A DNA stretch of 36,510 nucleotides, taken from Serpula lacrymans var. lacrymans S7.9 (lineage: Eukaryota; Basidiomycota; Agaricomycetes; Boletales; Serpulaceae). A program made the position numbers and the translations under genes. Positions 32,898 to 36,510 of the stretch are shown here, piece after piece. The stretch spans positions 20,817-57,326 of the forward strand of contig NW_006763306.1 of NCBI RefSeq assembly GCF_000218685.1, given 5' to 3'. A model generated the notes under the pieces. The model saw only the letters and a list, made by a program, of their open reading frames with translations, was not told where the DNA came from and did not search any database. Position 1 is the stretch's first letter. Each line of letters begins with the position of its first letter.

Positions 32898-34190
32898 CTA
32901 AATGCGAGGGGCATGCATTAATCGATTCAACAGTGTTCGGCAAGGGTGACCAAAGTACTCATATGGTGCGCTGTTGCCAAGGAATGTGAGTCTATAATAA
33001 AGTAACCGTACAAACGAGATGCTGACTTTGATGAGAGACCACTGAATCACCAGGTCGCGTATTCGCTCATTCAGTGAGGTTCGGCAGATATCACAATCGA
33101 CTTGCTCCTCCAATGAACATAACGCCGTTTTGATGGTGTGCGTAGACATATCTTGTAACAGGTGTCGACAAATAAGCATACACTCGGATACCCAGAACCA
33201 AATAGTCCGTACCAGGTCTAGCATCCCAGGCAAGATAAGCAGCAACCAGAGCCCATGCTCTTGACACACTTTTTTGGTCGGAAAAACTACATGAATTTGT
33301 TGGGGCATGTGGATGAGGAGGCGGTAGAAGAAGACGTTTGAGGGCGCTGGTACGGCCGAAGTGAAGGAAAAACAAGCGCTTCAAGTATTTTGCCCCCATC
33401 TTGTCCACCATGTCATCCGTGAGCGAGGAAAGGGTAAAAGACAGAAGGTGAGATGAGGTCGATACTGCCAGTTCATACCGATCGTAGGATGCAGCGAGTA
33501 TATATAACTCCAGAGGCCGAAGAGGTGCATGGGACAGAAGAGAGTTATAAAGAGGTGTCGATGGCACCAAGCAACGGTCGAGGGAGATGCCGTAAGTGTG
33601 TAGAGACACAACCGCAGACACGAGTGTTTCAAAAGAAGGCGAGTACTGAGCAGAGGAAATATCATAACTATTGTGGAGTACTATATTCAAACTTGATGAG
33701 TCTTCTGCAACAGCAATATGATTTTCTCCAGTGTGAAACCGCGAAAGCCTATTATCTGAGGTAAATGGGAGCAGCGAATTGAAGCCGTTATCCGAGGAGG
33801 CTAACAGTATATGTGCGTGCACGTAAAACAAAACCGAATCTGAGGAAGAAAGTACAAGGTCTGATAGATGTGGGTTAATATCGGCACCGGGAAAAAATGT
33901 GGTCGAAATAAAGACAGATGGATCCTGGTCTGCAGTCAGATCAGGAGATAGGCCTGGAGTTGGCATAGATTCCTTGCATTGAAGGTATAAAAAAAATAAG
34001 ATGCAAAAATTTAAGATGATCAGGATCAGGAACGACATACCGGTGTCCCAAAACCTTGCCAATGGGGTGATAGACTTGGGCTGAACTGCTGCTGATTCGT
34101 GTATTCTCGAGAGAATGACAAGAAGTGCGAGTCAAAAGACTCTACGTCGGAATCATGATACAGGAAGGGGTTAAATTCAGAGTGATCCAT
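32898..34190 (-). CDS. BTB/POZ-like domain protein
   Basis: Exons 34190-34041, 33972-33213 and 33151-32898 give 387 residues. Introns are gtatgt...tgcaag and gtacgg...ttacaag. The arrangement resembles a very large Agaricomycete family: STPTPG-like lead-in (ESMPTPGLSPDL), a BTB core start (DLVLSSSDSVLFYVHAHILLASS), NGFNSLLPF, then a helical region (RPLELYILAASYDRYELA), and a Cys pair CDICRTSLNERIRDLVIQW near the C-terminus. BTB domains mediate dimerisation and adaptor roles, for example in ubiquitin ligases. No function is known for this fungal family. The C-terminal end is uncertain: a possible 35-base intron after SLIK would give a shorter ending. The match is by pattern, with weak conservation. 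Confidence 0.75.
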
Positions 34191-35450
34191 TGTGGAGCTA
34201 ACGTAGTTCATAGTCAGCAAGAGGGTGGTGTTGCGATTGCGAGGCGTGAATCGAAACCAAACAGGCACACTTGAATAAAGATGTAAGAAGTCGTATACAG
34301 AAAATCCCACCAATAACACGGTAACGATAATATGTTTTGGGGAATTGAAGTACGCCGTGGACGTCTTAGACGGAATTCTAGATTCTTTGAGTCTGCATCG
34401 AAGAGCGGCATTCTGTCCTACGCACGCTCCAGACTTTGCTGGAACGAGGACGAATTAGTTTAACGTCATGCATGCTCTCGCGGTCTCCAAACTTCACATA
34501 TCAGGAACTGGACTGCCACATAATAAGCTAATCTTGGTGGGTCAGCTGTCGCGAGGATGCTATCGCCATCACGGTGGGCCCCGAGTCCATACCAAAGCAC
34601 CACGGAGATTTACGCTTCACGGCACCTACAGATTTCGGTCGCACGGACTCCATACCGAATGTACTCATTTGGCGACAACATTGATCGAAAAATCACCTGT
34701 TCTCTCATACCTGCCAGATCCGTGAGCACCGCAGCAGTTTACAAGAGAGACAGAAAAGAAGCATACTTTGAGGTACTTCAGGTGCGTACTATCCATCTTG
34801 AACTGGGATGTTGTGATGAGCGATGGCTTAAAGTGAGGAATCCAATAAGTATGCCTAGAAAAGAGCGATGTGATTGAGTTTGATCCAAATTGAAGGTTCC
34901 GTTTTTTCGAGAAGCATCGGTAGTATCGAGACTCGACTTCTAGTGCAAGTGAATGAAGAAGCCTTGACAGTTTCCAGCCCCCCAACATTTGCGTATTCAT
35001 ATAATTGGAATTGGCGCGGTTTATACGTTCCCAGATATCGAACTGTGTCGAGGTTCGCAACGTAGAATATTTTCAGAATACTGCACTGCGGAGGATTCTG
35101 TCTACGCTATCGAGAAAGAGAGATACATCACATCTAGAAGGAGAATCGGGATGCAGGACGAAGTACAATTGAAATTGGTTTTTGGTTTCGCAGTAAATGC
35201 CGGACAGCCGGCGTACCGGATGATTGCGTACAGACGCCTAAGGCGCAAAAAAGTCGTTGACCCCGACTCGAAAAGTGGGTGGCTGAGGACCCCAAAAACG
35301 ACGAGAATAGTATACCATAGTGTACAATACCATGGCCCTCCGGGGCAGACCTGGACCCAACATCTCACATTATACAGTGCATTATTGAAGATACATTGTT
35401 TCATTATCACTGGTACATTAACACTAGTGAAATCACTTATTAAAATTTAG
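34191..35450. other. Intergenic, unassigned open frames
   Basis: Holds the promoter of the BTB-like gene at the left. Overlapping open frames exist on both strands (34665-35060 minus, 34989-35450 plus). The plus frame contains a basic patch (YRRLRRKK) but no recognisable domain. I cannot tell which strand, if either, is coding. Confidence 0.35.
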
Positions 35451-36510
35451 TAAGGTTAGTTGCTTCTCAGTGGACACCTCCCCTGCAATCATATTCAACA
35501 TTCCGGTGAACGGAAGAGTGAATGCAAAGGAGGTAGTAAATGGTGGAGAAAGACTCATAAAGTGGAGCGCCAAAAAAGAGGCCCACCGTTGTCATGCACC
35601 AAAGTTGATTGGTAGCATGGACAGGTGTCAATAATGAAGTGAATATTCAAAAAAAACTCGCCTTTGCACCTCAGGCAGCACTTTGAGGAGGCTCTCAGGG
35701 TCTTTCAGATGGGGTTTTTATGTCGTGAGAAATAGGTCTCAGAGACCCACCATCCCTCCAGCCTTTGTAGCCCCCAGTAGCAATTGGATTACTATACTTG
35801 GCATATAGCCAAAGTCACTGCCGAGAGCCTCTTCAAAGGTTTAATCTACATTTAATGCTATAATTTCAAAAATGTTGACACTTCTTGTACACTTCCTAAA
35901 AGCCTCTTTTGTACTATTTGTATACTCGTTGTACGCTTTTTGAGAGCCTCTGTGGGGGCCTCTTTCAGACCTCATTGTGAGCCTTCCCATAAATCCATTC
36001 CAGAAGAATGTCCCAAATATGGATATAAATTATCCCTTTAAGGCAGACTTCTATGCTATTGTAACCTCTCTGTGAGCCTCCCCATCACTGCATCAAAGAA
36101 GAGTCTCCCAAATAGGGATATGTACTGTCCTTTTATGGTAAGATTCCACACTACCACCCAAAACATATCTGCTTTTGGATATGCTGATATAACCCCTATT
36201 CCAAAACAAATCTATTTTACTGCCATACTCACTATTTCTCAGGCTAGTTTATGTATAACATGTGGACCCAGCATACTTACCACTATCCTCATTGAATATA
36301 GGATCAATTCACATTGGGAATAGATTGTACAATCCAATGTTATGTTTTTTTGACATGTAAACATATGTTTATTTTCCAATTCTGGGGGGAGAATTAGCTC
36401 ATGGAGGCTTGCTATAGTGATGGAGATTGTTCCCAAACATAAACAGGCTTAATGAGACACCATGATTGGCAGGATATATCTGAGAGATCTCACAGTATGT
36501 TTGCAATTAT
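35451..36510. repeat. AT-rich noncoding region with diverged short repeats
   Basis: The motif gagagcctct or close variants recur at about 35823, 35897 and 35940. An inverted form (ggaggctctcagg) lies at about 35687. Two longer segments match in tandem at a spacing of about 90 bp: one near 35978-36055 and one near 36070-36150, sharing gtgagcct[tc]cccat, then agaa-a-gt-[ct]tcccaaata-ggatat, then tccttttatgg/tccctttaagg. This looks like a noncoding, degenerated mobile element or satellite-like block running off the window. No transposase is visible. Confidence 0.45.

Noticed and set aside
32683..32901. 72-codon plus frame starting with ATG
   Set aside because: No homology, no signal, and it meets the 3' end of the minus-strand BTB-like gene. 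Probably chance.
34989..35450. 153-codon plus frame overlapping a 131-codon minus frame
   Set aside because: Neither has a recognisable domain and I could not decide on a coding strand.
1..36510. tRNA, rRNA and CRISPR-like arrays
   Set aside because: No convincing B-box and cloverleaf, no rRNA-like sequence, and no regularly spaced identical repeats were seen by eye.

Overview
The window is genomic DNA from a filamentous basidiomycete, most likely a mushroom-forming Agaricomycete. Genes are cut by many short GT-AG introns of about 48-75 bp. The proteins are typical of that group: fungal-class A (LigE-like) glutathione transferases, secreted S10 carboxypeptidases, a type-B carboxylesterase, a BTB-like orphan and a Fus1-like SH3 membrane protein. 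I see no rRNA, tRNA, CRISPR array or bacterial-style operon.

Layout, left to right. 0.2-2.2 kb: five-exon type-B carboxylesterase (+), 5' end unclear. 4.1-6.0 kb: intronless serine/proline-rich single-pass membrane protein with a C-terminal SH3 domain (+). 6.9-7.6 kb: mitochondrial iron-sulfur assembly protein ISA2 (+). 7.9-10.4 kb: a scrambled stretch holding a decayed carboxypeptidase 3' end, two tiny intron-containing reading frames that share a start, and a diverged direct duplication. 10.4-12.0 kb: a protein with a PD-(D/E)XK-like signature (+). 12.2-14.3 kb: intact 11-exon serine carboxypeptidase (-). 15.8-16.6 kb: orphan secreted protein (+). 17.3-17.4 kb: cytochrome P450 relic. 17.8-20.8 kb: glutathione transferase array (-), gene, relic, gene. 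21.1-25.8 kb: complete Dicer-like gene (-). 26.5-27.3 kb: a fourth glutathione transferase (+). 27.7-29.8 kb: a second carboxypeptidase (+), broken. 30.8-31.6 kb: GFA/Mss4-fold zinc protein (+). 32.9-34.2 kb: BTB-like protein (-). 34.2-36.5 kb: mostly noncoding, with diverged repeats at the far end.

The most striking arrangement is a mirror image around the Dicer-like gene. Going outward on either side one meets glutathione transferase and then serine carboxypeptidase, transcribed away from the centre. Each family has intact and decayed members (transferase: three open and one relic; carboxypeptidase: one intact, one broken, one fragment), so gene birth and death is active here. The transferases and carboxypeptidase fit a saprotroph's handling of plant-derived compounds and external protein. 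The Dicer would supply small-RNA silencing. A functional link between them is only a hypothesis.
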